From Verrucomicrobiota bacterium (GTDB lineage Bacteria; Verrucomicrobiota; Verrucomicrobiia; Limisphaerales; UBA1319), in NCBI GenBank assembly GCA_022711435.1, contig JAKLFB010000024.1:1-64000 (forward strand): a DNA stretch of 64,000 nt. Direction: 5' to 3'. Positions 8,874 to 17,417 of this stretch are shown piece by piece. The first letter of the stretch is position 1. Each line of letters starts with the position of its first letter. A program made the position numbers and the translations under genes. The notes under the pieces are model-generated. The model was not told the origin of the DNA and made no database searches. It was given only the letters and a program-made list of their open reading frames with translations.

Positions 8874-10412
8874 ATGTCCACGGTCAGGCTCAGCGCGCTG
8901 GATGTTGCCCTGGTGGTGGGGTACCTGGTGGGGATCACGGTCTTGGGCGTGTGGCTGGGGAGGGGCATTCGGGGAGGCCGGGATTTCTTCCTGGCGGGCA
9001 AGTCGCTGCCCTGGTGGGCGGCGGGGATGTCGCTCGTGGTTTCGGACATCGGGGCCAAGGACATGATCGGCCTGGCCGGGGACGGCTACCGGTATGGGAT
9101 CGTGATGATGAACTTCGATTTCATCGGCTGCATCTTCCCGGTCCTGATCGCGGCCTTTCTGTTCATGCCCTATTTTTGGCTGGCGGGGGTTTACACGGTG
9201 CCCGAGTACCTGGGGCGGCGCTACAACCGGGGGGTGCGGACGTTCTTTGCGGTCATCTGGGTCCTGTTCATGATGGGGACCCTCGGCACGATATTCGTCA
9301 GCGCCGCTGCGATGTTCGAGGGGTTGCTGGGCTGGAATTTCTGGTTTTCGGTCCTGCTGACGGCGGTGGTGGTGGGGCTGTGCACGGCGCTGGGCGGTTT
9401 GCGGGCGGTCGTCTTCACGGAATCGCTGTCGTGCGTGGTCCTGACCGTGGGTGCGGCGTTGATCTGCGGGCTGGGCCTCGCCAAAGCAGGCGGCTGGGCC
9501 CACCTCCAGGAGACCATCGGCCAGATGAGCTGGACGCAACATCACCTGGACCTGCTGCCGCCGGCGGATCACCCTGTCTATCCGTGGCCGGCGGTGCTGC
9601 TGGGCCTGGGGTTCGTGCTGGGTCCGGCTTACTGGATCGGCAACCAGGCGATCGTGCAGCGCACGCTTGGCACGCGCAGCCAAAATGAGGCCCGTGCGTC
9701 CTATGTGTTCTGCGCGGCGATCAAGCTGGTGTTCCCGATCCTCCTGGTGGTGCCGGGGCTGGTGGGCCTGGCGCTGCTCAGCCCGGAGCTCGGCCAGCCC
9801 GGCGAGGACTGGGACGGCAACCGCGTCTTGCCTATGCTGGTGGTGCGCCTGCTGCCGCCGGGCGTGTTGGGCGTGGTGATGGGCGCGTTCTTCGCCGGGG
9901 TCATCTCCAACCTCGATTCCTATGTCAGCTCGGCGAGCACCATGGTGGTGGCGGACCTGTATCGGACCTTCATCCGCCCGCGGGCGACGGATACCGAATG
10001 CCTGCGGGTGGGCCGGTGGCTGGTCGTGGCCTTCCTGGTCGGCGGCGTGGCCATCAGCTATCCGATCAAGACAGGCTTCGGCTCGGTGTTCGAGGCGTTC
10101 CAGACGTTCCTGTCGTTCTTCCAGGGGCCGCTGCTGGCTCTGCTGCTGTTGGGCATGTTGACGAAACGAGCCACGCCCTGGGGCGGCGTGGCCGGCATGA
10201 TCATCGGCGTATCTACGTCGGCGGTGCTGAACTCGGCGGAGTGGCTGCTGGGGGTGCCCGGCGGGGTCCCGTTTCTGTGGACGGCCTGGTGGTCATTTGT
10301 GGCGGCGCTGGCAGGGGTCGCCATCGTCAGCGCATTCACCTCCGGCCACGACGAGGAACGGCTGCGCGGCTTGGTGTGCTGGCTGCCGGCCAAGGAAAGG
10401 ACCGAGCCATGA
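8874..10412 (+). CDS. Sodium:solute symporter (SSS family)
   Basis: This 512-residue membrane protein has about 13 hydrophobic segments. SSS family signatures are 'GGRDFFLAGKSLPWWAAGMSLVVSDIGAKDMIGLAGDGYRYG' (helices 1-2), 'AGVYTVPEYLGRRYN', 'GGLRAVVFTESLSCVVL', and in helix 8 'GAFFAGVISNLDSYVSSASTMVVADLYR', which in SGLT-type symporters holds the Na2-site Ser pair. These proteins couple Na+ entry to uptake of sugars, inositol, proline or similar solutes; the closest look is to SGLT-like sugar/polyol carriers, but the substrate cannot be read from sequence. The stop overlaps the start of the next small gene by ATGA, so the two are translationally coupled. Confidence 0.88.
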   Translation: MSTVRLSALDVALVVGYLVGITVLGVWLGRGIRGGRDFFLAGKSLPWWAAGMSLVVSDIGAKDMIGLAGDGYRYGIVMMNFDFIGCIFPVLIAAFLFMPYFWLAGVYTVPEYLGRRYNRGVRTFFAVIWVLFMMGTLGTIFVSAAAMFEGLLGWNFWFSVLLTAVVVGLCTALGGLRAVVFTESLSCVVLTVGAALICGLGLAKAGGWAHLQETIGQMSWTQHHLDLLPPADHPVYPWPAVLLGLGFVLGPAYWIGNQAIVQRTLGTRSQNEARASYVFCAAIKLVFPILLVVPGLVGLALLSPELGQPGEDWDGNRVLPMLVVRLLPPGVLGVVMGAFFAGVISNLDSYVSSASTMVVADLYRTFIRPRATDTECLRVGRWLVVAFLVGGVAISYPIKTGFGSVFEAFQTFLSFFQGPLLALLLLGMLTKRATPWGGVAGMIIGVSTSAVLNSAEWLLGVPGGVPFLWTAWWSFVAALAGVAIVSAFTSGHDEERLRGLVCWLPAKERTEP

Positions 10413-10648
10413 CCTCTCTGCCGGGATTTTGCGGCGCCGGCTGCTGGCTCGCCGCCGCGAGCGGAGCCGACTGGATGGGCAAAGCGGCGTTCATCGGCGC
10501 GTTTGCCGGGCTGATCGTCCTCCTGGCCTTCCTGCCGGCGAAGATGCTCGGTGAAACCGATCGCCCGCCACCGCTCTGGCGCAATGTCCGCCTCTGGGCG
10601 ATCCTGGTCGCCGTCGCGCAGATCTTCATCTACTCTTACTGGGGATAG
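10409..10648 (+). CDS. 79-residue membrane protein coupled to the SSS symporter
   Basis: The ATG at 10409 overlaps the symporter stop (ATGA). The product has two hydrophobic stretches, 'AAFIGAFAGLIVLLAFLPA' and 'LWAILVAVAQIFIYSYWG', with a short polar linker 'KMLGETDRPPPLWRN' between them. That implies a two-helix hairpin in the inner membrane. Small partner proteins encoded right after SSS transporters are known in some bacteria, but I cannot assign this one to a named family. Coupled translation argues for a stoichiometric accessory subunit. Confidence 0.72.
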   Translation: MTSLPGFCGAGCWLAAASGADWMGKAAFIGAFAGLIVLLAFLPAKMLGETDRPPPLWRNVRLWAILVAVAQIFIYSYWG

Positions 10649-10752
10649 GGTCAGCGGCGGCAAGCCAGAACGGTTGCGTTCGGCGGTCCAGGATCCCCGA
10701 GCACCCCAAAAGCTCTTTACAGATGCCTTCGAGCCTCGCAAAATAAAAGCTT

Positions 10753-12813
10753 ATGTCGAATAGACCGTCCAAAGGCCGGGCCCCGGCACACATGCGGGCG
10801 CCCAACGAATGGCCCGAGAATCCGTTGCACAAGCTTCACGATGCGATCGAGCGGACGCAGCGCATGCTGCTGGCCCAGCAGAAGCCCGAGGGCTATTGGA
10901 TTGCCGAGCTCATGGTCGACTCCACCATCGCATCCGACATGGTGGCCTTCCGGCACTGGGATGGCAAAGTCGATCCCATCTGGCAAAAGAAGGCGGTCCA
11001 GCACATCTTTTCGCAGCAGTTGCCCGAGGGCGGCTGGAACATTTATTACGGAGGTCCGGCGGAGGTCAACGCCACGGTCAAGGCCTATCTAGCCCTCAAG
11101 CTGGCCGGTATCCCCCCCACCGACCTCCGCATGCTCAAAGCGCGGAGCGTCGCCCTGAGCCTCGGAGGACCGCCCCGGATGAACACGTTCTCCAAGCTCT
11201 ACCTGGCGCTGATGGGGCTCTACCCTTGGGATTACGTGCCAACCATCCCCAGCGAGATCATCCTCATCGGCAAGTGGTTCCATGTGAACTTCAACGAAAT
11301 GAGCTCCTGGAGCCGCTCCATGCTCGTCCCCCTCGCCATCATCAACCATTTCAAACCCACCCGTCTCACCCATCCCCCCGTCCACCTCAACGAGCTCTAT
11401 CCGGAAGGATTCCACGAGCGCGACCTGGCCATCCGTCCGGATCCGAACATCCTCACCTGGCGGAACTTCTTCCTCTGGCTCGACAAGCTGCATAAGTTCG
11501 CCGAATGGTTCGCCCGTCTCGGCATCCACCCGTTCCGCCGCCGGGCGCTGAAAAAGGCCGAGTCGTGGATGCTCGAACGTCTGGAAGGTTCCGACGGCTT
11601 GGCCGCCATCTTTCCCGCCATGCTCAACTGTCTCATCGCCCTCAAGGCGCTGGGCTATCCCGACGACCACCCGCAAGTGGTCCGCGCCGAGCAGGAACTC
11701 AAGAAGCTCCAGCACGAATCCGAGGACCGCGTCTGGCTCGAGCCCTGCCTCTCCCCCTGCTGGGATACCGCGATCGCGCTGCTTGCCCTGCGCGAGTCCG
11801 GCGTCGACGACCGGCATCCCCAGCTTGAAAAAGCCGCGCGCTGGCTGCTCGACAAAGAAATCCGATTCCGGGGCGACTGGCACTTCAAAAATCCCGCCCC
11901 GGTCGAGCCGAGCGGATGGGCCTTCGAGTTCAACAACAAATGGAACGCGGATGTCGATGACACCGCGATGGTCCTCCTGGCCATCCGCCAAATGAAGACC
12001 GACGATCCCCGGCGCGAGGAGGCGTCCCGTCGTGGATTGAACTGGATGCTGACCTTCCAATGCAAGGACGGCGGGTGGGGCGCCTTCGACAAGGACTGCA
12101 CGAAGAACATCCTTACCAAAGTCCCGTTTGCCGACCACAACGCCATGCTCGATCCCGAGTGCGCCGACATCACGGCCCGCATCCTCGAGTTGCTCGGTCT
12201 CGAAGGCTACCCGGTCGGCCATCCCCAGGTCGCCAAGGCGCTCGAGTACCTCCAGCAACAGCAGGAATCCGACGGCTCCTGGTACGGCCGCTGGGGCGTC
12301 AACTACATCTATGGCACCTGGCAGTCCCTCCGCGGCGTGCGCGCCCTGGGCATCGACATGAATCAGCCGTGGCTCCTCCGGGCCCGCGACTGGCTCGAGA
12401 GCGTTCAGCATGAAGACGGCGGCTGGGGCGAGCGCTGCAACACGTACAACGATCCCGTTTTCAAAGGCCAGGGACCCAGCACTGCGTCTCAAACCGCCTG
12501 GGCTGTCATGGCCCTCTGCACCTTCGGAGACCCCCGCCGCCCCAGCCTCCAGCGCGGCATCCAATACCTCCTCGACCACCAGAACACCGACGGCTCATGG
12601 ACCGAACGCGAAACCACGGGCACTGGCTTCCCCTGCGTCTACTATCTGAAGTACGACATGTACCGGAACGCCTGGCCGCTCCTGGCTCTGGCCACCTGCC
12701 GCCGCCTCTGCCAGTCGGCCCCGGCCGGCGGCGACGGGCATTGGGATTCCGATCCGCATTCTCCGTCCCCGCGAACCGTGACGCCTGCCTCGGCGATCGG
12801 CAGCCGCCGCTGA
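10753..12813 (+). CDS. shc: Squalene-hopene cyclase
   Basis: This 686-residue cyclase converts squalene to hopene/diplopterol at the inner membrane. The catalytic D-x-D-D motif is D400-V-D402-D403 followed by T-A; D402 aligns with the general acid of the Alicyclobacillus enzyme. Typical QW repeats are visible: 'QQKPEGYW' (about 42-49), 'QLPEGGW' (about 89-95), 'QCKDGGWG', 'QESDGSWYGRWG', 'QHEDGGWGE', 'QNTDGSW'. Length is slightly above the usual 630-680 because of a non-conserved C-terminal tail after 'ALATCRRL'. hpnG follows 4 bp downstream, so the two form a hopanoid operon; other hpn genes are not in the window. Confidence 0.96.
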   Translation: MSNRPSKGRAPAHMRAPNEWPENPLHKLHDAIERTQRMLLAQQKPEGYWIAELMVDSTIASDMVAFRHWDGKVDPIWQKKAVQHIFSQQLPEGGWNIYYGGPAEVNATVKAYLALKLAGIPPTDLRMLKARSVALSLGGPPRMNTFSKLYLALMGLYPWDYVPTIPSEIILIGKWFHVNFNEMSSWSRSMLVPLAIINHFKPTRLTHPPVHLNELYPEGFHERDLAIRPDPNILTWRNFFLWLDKLHKFAEWFARLGIHPFRRRALKKAESWMLERLEGSDGLAAIFPAMLNCLIALKALGYPDDHPQVVRAEQELKKLQHESEDRVWLEPCLSPCWDTAIALLALRESGVDDRHPQLEKAARWLLDKEIRFRGDWHFKNPAPVEPSGWAFEFNNKWNADVDDTAMVLLAIRQMKTDDPRREEASRRGLNWMLTFQCKDGGWGAFDKDCTKNILTKVPFADHNAMLDPECADITARILELLGLEGYPVGHPQVAKALEYLQQQQESDGSWYGRWGVNYIYGTWQSLRGVRALGIDMNQPWLLRARDWLESVQHEDGGWGERCNTYNDPVFKGQGPSTASQTAWAVMALCTFGDPRRPSLQRGIQYLLDHQNTDGSWTERETTGTGFPCVYYLKYDMYRNAWPLLALATCRRLCQSAPAGGDGHWDSDPHSPSPRTVTPASAIGSRR

Positions 12814-12817
12814 CCGC

Positions 12818-13480
12818 ATGGCCTGGCTGGTCTGCTTCGCGCTCGGCATGGAGGCGCGCCCCTTTCGCGCGCGGCTGCCCGCCGCCGAACCCATCGAAGT
12901 GCTCGTGACCGGGATGGGTCCTCGGCGCGCCCGCCTTGCGTTGGAGGAGTGCCTTGCCTCGGCGCCCCCCCGCGCAGCGATCGCTGCCGGACTGGCCGGC
13001 GCGCTCGATCCTCGCCTTCCCCGGTTCACCGTCCTTTACGAAGCGGATCCAGGATTTCCGCGGATGCACGCCTGGACGCCGGCAGGCGCTCAGCCCGGCC
13101 GCTTCACCACCCAATCCCGGATCGCCTCCACCGCGGCCGCCAAGGCCCAGCTCCGCGCCGAAACCGGCGCCGATGCTGTCGACATGGAGTCCGAAGCCCT
13201 CCGCGATCTCTGCCGCCGCCACCAGGTTCCCTCCGCCACGGTGCGCGTGATCAGCGATCTCGCCTCGGAGGACATCCCCCTGGACTTCAATCGGTTCCTG
13301 GATCCCGATGGCCGATGGCGTTGGGCTCGGCTGCTGGCCTCCCTGGCGCGCTCCCCGCGATGCATCGCCCCCCTGGTTCGCTTCCAGCACTGCAACCGGC
13401 TCGCCGCCCGCCACCTGGCCAGTGCCCTGGTTGCCTTCCTCGCCGCGCGGCCCGCCGCCGGCCCGGACGCGATCGCCTGA
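12818..13480 (+). CDS. hpnG: Hopanoid-associated phosphorylase/nucleosidase (HpnG-like)
   Basis: This 220-residue protein is of the purine-nucleoside-phosphorylase/MTAN superfamily. It has 'GMGPRRARLALEE' near the N-terminus and the ribose-binding motif 'VDMESEA' at 121-127, where the Glu holds ribose hydroxyls. HpnG cleaves adenine from adenosylhopane to give ribosylhopane in C35 hopanoid synthesis. The assignment rests on the superfamily motif plus its place 4 bp after shc. Downstream it converges on hisC. A plain MTAN role is a possible alternative but less likely in this context. Confidence 0.85.
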   Translation: MAWLVCFALGMEARPFRARLPAAEPIEVLVTGMGPRRARLALEECLASAPPRAAIAAGLAGALDPRLPRFTVLYEADPGFPRMHAWTPAGAQPGRFTTQSRIASTAAAKAQLRAETGADAVDMESEALRDLCRRHQVPSATVRVISDLASEDIPLDFNRFLDPDGRWRWARLLASLARSPRCIAPLVRFQHCNRLAARHLASALVAFLAARPAAGPDAIA

Positions 13481-13498
13481 GGGATAGCCTGCCGCGCC

Positions 13499-14626
13499 TC
13501 AGCCGCGTCTCGATCGCACGATCTTCTCCGCCGCCCGCACGAGGGCTTCGGCTTCGGCAGCGGTTCCGACTGTGATGCGCAGGAATCGCCGAATCACGGC
13601 CCTGTCGAACCATCGGACCAGGATCTTGTGGCGGCGCAGCGCCTCGAGCCACTCGCGCGCCGGGCGGCCGGGCGGCCGTGCCAGGATGAAATTCGTCTGG
13701 CTTGGCCACACCTCGAAGCCCAGCCGCGTCAGCTCCTGCGCCAGCCAGGCGCGCGCGGCCTTGATCTTCCGGAAGTTCGCACGGTAATACGCCAGGTCGT
13801 CGAGCGTGGCGAGCGCAGCCGCCTGGCCGAGCCCGTTGACGTTGTAGCTGTCCTTGATCTTCATGAGGGCGCCGATGAGGTCCGGGTGCCCCACCATGTA
13901 TCCCACCCGCTGAAAACAGAGCGAATAGGCCTTCGAGAAGGTTCGGGCCACGAGCACGTGCGGATGGCGCAAGGCCAGCTCCATGGCGTTCTCCTCCGCA
14001 AAATCGACGTAGGCCTCGTCCAGGACAACGACGCCCCGCTGGGCCCGCACGAGGGGCTCGATCTCGGCCGCCCGGTAGCCGCGCCCTGTCGGCGCGTTGG
14101 GGGTTGTGATGAAGGTGAGGGCTGCCTGGAAATCCCACCGCCCATCGCGCCGCAGCTGGCGGGCCGAGGGCAGCCCAAAGCCGTCTGCGAGAGGCTGATC
14201 ATTGACTCGGGCCCCGTGAATCGCGGCCAGCACCGGGTAGAGCGAGTAGCAGGGAGACAGGTACTGGACCGTGGAGCGAGACAGCGGCTGGCGGGCGGAG
14301 GCCTTGACTGGCCCTCGGGCCGGAGCGGCCGGCTCCACCAGCGCGCGCACCGCCAGCGCCAGCAGCTCGTCGGAGCCATTGCCCACGATGATCCGATCCG
14401 GCAGGCATCCATGAAGCCGGGCGAGCGCCTCGCGCAGCGGCTGCGCCGTCGGGTTCGGATAGAGCCGCAATCGGCCATCGGCGGCATCCCGGACCGCCTT
14501 GAGCACCCGCGGAGACGGCGGGTAGGGATTCTCGTTGGTGTTGAGCTTCACCCAGCCGGGTGTCTGGGGCTGTTCGCCCGGCACGTAGGCCCGCAGCCGG
14601 GCCACCAGCGGTCGTATCCGCTTCAT
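13499..14626 (-). CDS. hisC: Histidinol-phosphate aminotransferase
   Basis: This 375-residue class I/II PLP aminotransferase turns imidazole-acetol phosphate plus glutamate into histidinol phosphate. Visible motifs are 'LNTNENPYPPSP' (28-39), 'TTPNAPTG' (174-181), 'VLDEAYVDF' (201-209) and the PLP lysine K232 in 'TFSKAYSL'. I start at the ATG at 14626. It overlaps the hisD stop as ATGA and sits 4-5 nt after a GGAGGG ribosome site, so translation is coupled to hisD. An upstream TTG at 14638 is possible but less good. A Gly/Ala/Pro-rich stretch at about 99-117 is slightly longer than in most HisC proteins. Confidence 0.94.
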   Translation of the reverse strand: MKRIRPLVARLRAYVPGEQPQTPGWVKLNTNENPYPPSPRVLKAVRDAADGRLRLYPNPTAQPLREALARLHGCLPDRIIVGNGSDELLALAVRALVEPAAPARGPVKASARQPLSRSTVQYLSPCYSLYPVLAAIHGARVNDQPLADGFGLPSARQLRRDGRWDFQAALTFITTPNAPTGRGYRAAEIEPLVRAQRGVVVLDEAYVDFAEENAMELALRHPHVLVARTFSKAYSLCFQRVGYMVGHPDLIGALMKIKDSYNVNGLGQAAALATLDDLAYYRANFRKIKAARAWLAQELTRLGFEVWPSQTNFILARPPGRPAREWLEALRRHKILVRWFDRAVIRRFLRITVGTAAEAEALVRAAEKIVRSRRG

Positions 14627-15921
14627 GAGTCCCTCCAACGAATGGCCGCCGAGCGTCCGTGCCCGTCCAGCCCCTCGATCTCGGCAAACTTCTGCACGGC
14701 GGGGCCGCTGCGCCGGAGCGCTGCGCGGTCAAACTGGATCAGGCTGGTCCGGCGCTGAAACTGATCGACGGTCAGCCCGGAGAACGATCGGCCCGCGCCG
14801 CCGGTGGGCAGCACATGGCTGGGGCCAGCCACGTAATCTCCGAGCACATTCGGGGTGCAGGGGCCGATGCAGATCGCCCCGGCGGTCGCGATCTTCCCCG
14901 CCACGCGCGTTGCGTGGCGGGTCATCACCTCGCAATGCTCCGGGGCCAGCTCGTTGGCCCAATCGATCCCGGCATCCAGATCGGGCGCCAGAATGAGCCA
15001 GCCGTTGGACTCGAGGGCGGCGGCCGCGTGGGTCCTGCGGCTGAGCCCCGGCAGCTGCCGCTCGACTTCGCGCTGGACGGCCTCGATGAGCGCGGCGCTG
15101 GGCGTGACCAGCCAGACCCGCTCGTGGCCCGATCCGTGCTCCGCCTGAGCCAGCAGGTCCGCGGCGATGTAGGCCGGCGGCGCCGAGTCGTCGGCCAGAA
15201 CCAGCACCTCGCTCGGCCCCGGCAGGAGGTCGATCGCCACCGCGCCGAACACCTTTCGCTTGGCGGCCACCACGTAGGCGTTTCCGGGGCCGAAGATCTT
15301 GTCCACCTTGGCGATCGCGGGCGTGCCGTAAGCCATCGCACCGATCGCCTGGGCCCCTCCGATCCGATAGACTTCCGTTGCCCCGGCCACCTGGGCCGCA
15401 TAGAGCAAGCCCGGATTCACCGCGCCGTCCTTCCCGCACGGGGTGCACACCACGACCTCCGGGCAGCCGGCGACCTGCGCCAGCGTCACCGTCATCAGCG
15501 CTGTCGAGGCCAGAGGCGCCGTGCCGCCGGGGACGTAAATGCCCACCCGCCGATACGGATCGTATTTCTCCCCCACGCGCCCCCCCTGGGCGTTGCGTGT
15601 CATCCACCCTCTCCGGAGCGATTTGCGGCTGAACCGGACAATGTTGCGGTGGGCCGTCCGAATCGCCTGGCGCAGGGCCGTGTCCACCCGCGACGCGGCC
15701 AGGTCCAGCTCGGTCGCCGTCACGCGGAACTGATCCGGCTGCAGGCGCAGCCCGTCGAATCGCTCCGCAAACTCGCTCAGCGCTGCGTCCCCCTGGATCC
15801 GCACCGCTTCCAGGATGCCCTGCGTTTTGCGGTCAATGCTCTCGTTCCAGAGGCTGGATCGGGCAGCCAGCTCGCGCCTCCGCGCCGCGTAATCCGCATC
15901 GGTGTGCCGAAGAATATTCAC
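14623..15921 (-). CDS. hisD: Histidinol dehydrogenase
   Basis: This 432-residue zinc enzyme performs the last two steps of histidine synthesis. Zn ligands match the E. coli pattern: Q259 and H262 in 'LLAQAEHG', D362 in 'LGDYVAGPSH' and H421 in 'EGLDGHGRS'. The catalytic Glu-His pair is E328-H329 in 'NELAPEHCEV'. I use the GTG at 15921 ('VNILRHTDADYAARR'), which gives the family length; the longer frame to 16179 has no homology. The gene is divergent from pfp with a 175-bp interval and is followed by hisC with an ATGA overlap. Confidence 0.95.
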   Translation of the reverse strand: MNILRHTDADYAARRRELAARSSLWNESIDRKTQGILEAVRIQGDAALSEFAERFDGLRLQPDQFRVTATELDLAASRVDTALRQAIRTAHRNIVRFSRKSLRRGWMTRNAQGGRVGEKYDPYRRVGIYVPGGTAPLASTALMTVTLAQVAGCPEVVVCTPCGKDGAVNPGLLYAAQVAGATEVYRIGGAQAIGAMAYGTPAIAKVDKIFGPGNAYVVAAKRKVFGAVAIDLLPGPSEVLVLADDSAPPAYIAADLLAQAEHGSGHERVWLVTPSAALIEAVQREVERQLPGLSRRTHAAAALESNGWLILAPDLDAGIDWANELAPEHCEVMTRHATRVAGKIATAGAICIGPCTPNVLGDYVAGPSHVLPTGGAGRSFSGLTVDQFQRRTSLIQFDRAALRRSGPAVQKFAEIEGLDGHGRSAAIRWRDS

Positions 15922-16096
15922 TCGGGCGCGAGGGTAGGGCACCCCCGCCGAAATGTCAAAGACCGCCAAATTCCGCTTTGACAGTGGGAGGCCGGGAAGG
16001 CATCGTGAACCGCAATTTGGATTCGACGGTGGAATTTCGCGCAGCCCCCGGATCGGAAGAAGAGGCGGGGCGCGCGGTGCAAACGATGATTGTCCT

Positions 16097-17368
16097 ATGC
16101 CCGAATTAACTGGAAACCTTTTGGTGGCGCAATCCGGCGGTCCGACGTGCGCGATCAATGCGAGCGTTGCCGGTGTCATCCAGGAAGCCGGCCGCCACGA
16201 GCAGATCGAGGAGATCTACGGCGGATTGAACGGCATCCTGGGCATCCTCAATGAAGATCTCATCGACTTGAACGACGAGAAGGCGCGCGTGATCGAGGAG
16301 ATGAAGTTCACCCCTGCGGCTGCGCTGGGCACCTGCCGGTACAAGATCGATTTTCGGAAGAAGCCCGAGCGCGCCGCCCGCGACATGGATCGCCTGTTCC
16401 AGGTATTCCAGGCCCATAACATCCGCTTCTTCTTCTACGCCGGCGGCAACGACTCGCAGGACACCTCGCTCAAGATCCACGAGGAAGCCGTTCGGCGCGG
16501 CTACGACCTCCGCATGATTGGCGTGCCCAAGACCATCGACAACGATCTGCCCCACACCGACCACTGCCCCGGCTACGGCTCGGTCACCAAATACAACGCC
16601 ACCACGGTCCTCGAGGTCGCCACGGACGTTGGCAGCATGGCCACCGACGACGGATCCTGCTGCATCATCGAGGTCATGGGGCGCGCGGCCGGCTGGATCG
16701 CGGCGGGCACCATCGCCGCCAAACGCCATCCCGCCGATGCCCCCCATATCATCCTCCTGCCCGAGATCCCGTTCGCCGAGGATCGATTCCTCGAGCGCGT
16801 CCGCGAGACCGTCGCCGCCTTGAAATACTGCGTCGTCGTGGTCGGCGAGGGGCTCAAGGACGTTGCCGGCAACGAGATCGGCGCCGACAAGACCCGGCTC
16901 GATGCCTTCGGGCACCCCGTCCTCTCGGGCGCCGCCGACCGGCTCGCCGAGATCATCCAGGGCAAGCTCAACACCAAAACCCGCACCGTCAAGCTCGGCT
17001 ACGCCCAGCGCGCCGCCGCTCACTGCGCCAGCGCGACCGATATCGCCGAGTCCAGCGCCTGCGGCGAGCACGCCGTCCGCGCCGCCATCGCCGGCAAGAG
17101 CGGATTCATGGTCAAGATCGTCCGGCTCGGCAGCAACCCTTACCAGTGGACGACCGATCTTCAGGATCTGCGCGAAGTCGCCAACGTCGAGCACATGATC
17201 CCCCGCGACTGGATCACCGAGGACGGCTTCCTGCCCAACGAGAAATTCGTCGAATACGTCCGACCCCTGCTCGAGGGCGAGCCCAAGCTCTGCTACGAGG
17301 GCGGCATCCCCCGATACGTGGCTCTCGAGAAGAGCCGGATCGAGAAGATCCTGCCGCCCCGAGAGTGA
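16097..17368 (+). CDS. pfp: Pyrophosphate-type 6-phosphofructokinase
   Basis: This 423-residue group of phosphofructokinases interconverts fructose-6-phosphate and fructose-1,6-bisphosphate. The phosphoryl-donor signature is 'GGND' at 116-119 and 'PKTIDND' at 144-150. Asp119 and Lys145 occupy the sites that are Gly in ATP-dependent enzymes, which is the classical mark of PPi use. Asn118 stands where most enzymes have Asp. 'MGRAAGW' (194-200) is the sugar-phosphate site. The start is the ATG at 16097 ('MPELTGNLLVAQSGGPTCAIN'); the longer frame to 15953 lacks family similarity. It is divergent from hisD. Confidence 0.9.
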   Translation: MPELTGNLLVAQSGGPTCAINASVAGVIQEAGRHEQIEEIYGGLNGILGILNEDLIDLNDEKARVIEEMKFTPAAALGTCRYKIDFRKKPERAARDMDRLFQVFQAHNIRFFFYAGGNDSQDTSLKIHEEAVRRGYDLRMIGVPKTIDNDLPHTDHCPGYGSVTKYNATTVLEVATDVGSMATDDGSCCIIEVMGRAAGWIAAGTIAAKRHPADAPHIILLPEIPFAEDRFLERVRETVAALKYCVVVVGEGLKDVAGNEIGADKTRLDAFGHPVLSGAADRLAEIIQGKLNTKTRTVKLGYAQRAAAHCASATDIAESSACGEHAVRAAIAGKSGFMVKIVRLGSNPYQWTTDLQDLREVANVEHMIPRDWITEDGFLPNEKFVEYVRPLLEGEPKLCYEGGIPRYVALEKSRIEKILPPRE

Positions 17369-17374
17369 AGCCGG

Positions 17375-17389
17375 GCCCGCAAGGCGGGC
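17375..17389 (+). terminator. Short GC hairpin between convergent genes
   Basis: A 6-bp stem GCCCGC/GCGGGC with an AAG loop lies 6 bp after the pfp stop and before the convergent GH42-like gene. No T-tract follows, so the terminator call is tentative. Confidence 0.3.
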
Positions 17390-17417
17390 GATCGGGTGCG
17401 CGCCCGCCGATGCCGGG

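Noticed and set aside
15922..16179. N-terminal extension of hisD
   Set aside because: The added 86 residues have no HisD similarity and overlap the pfp start; the GTG at 15921 gives the normal length.
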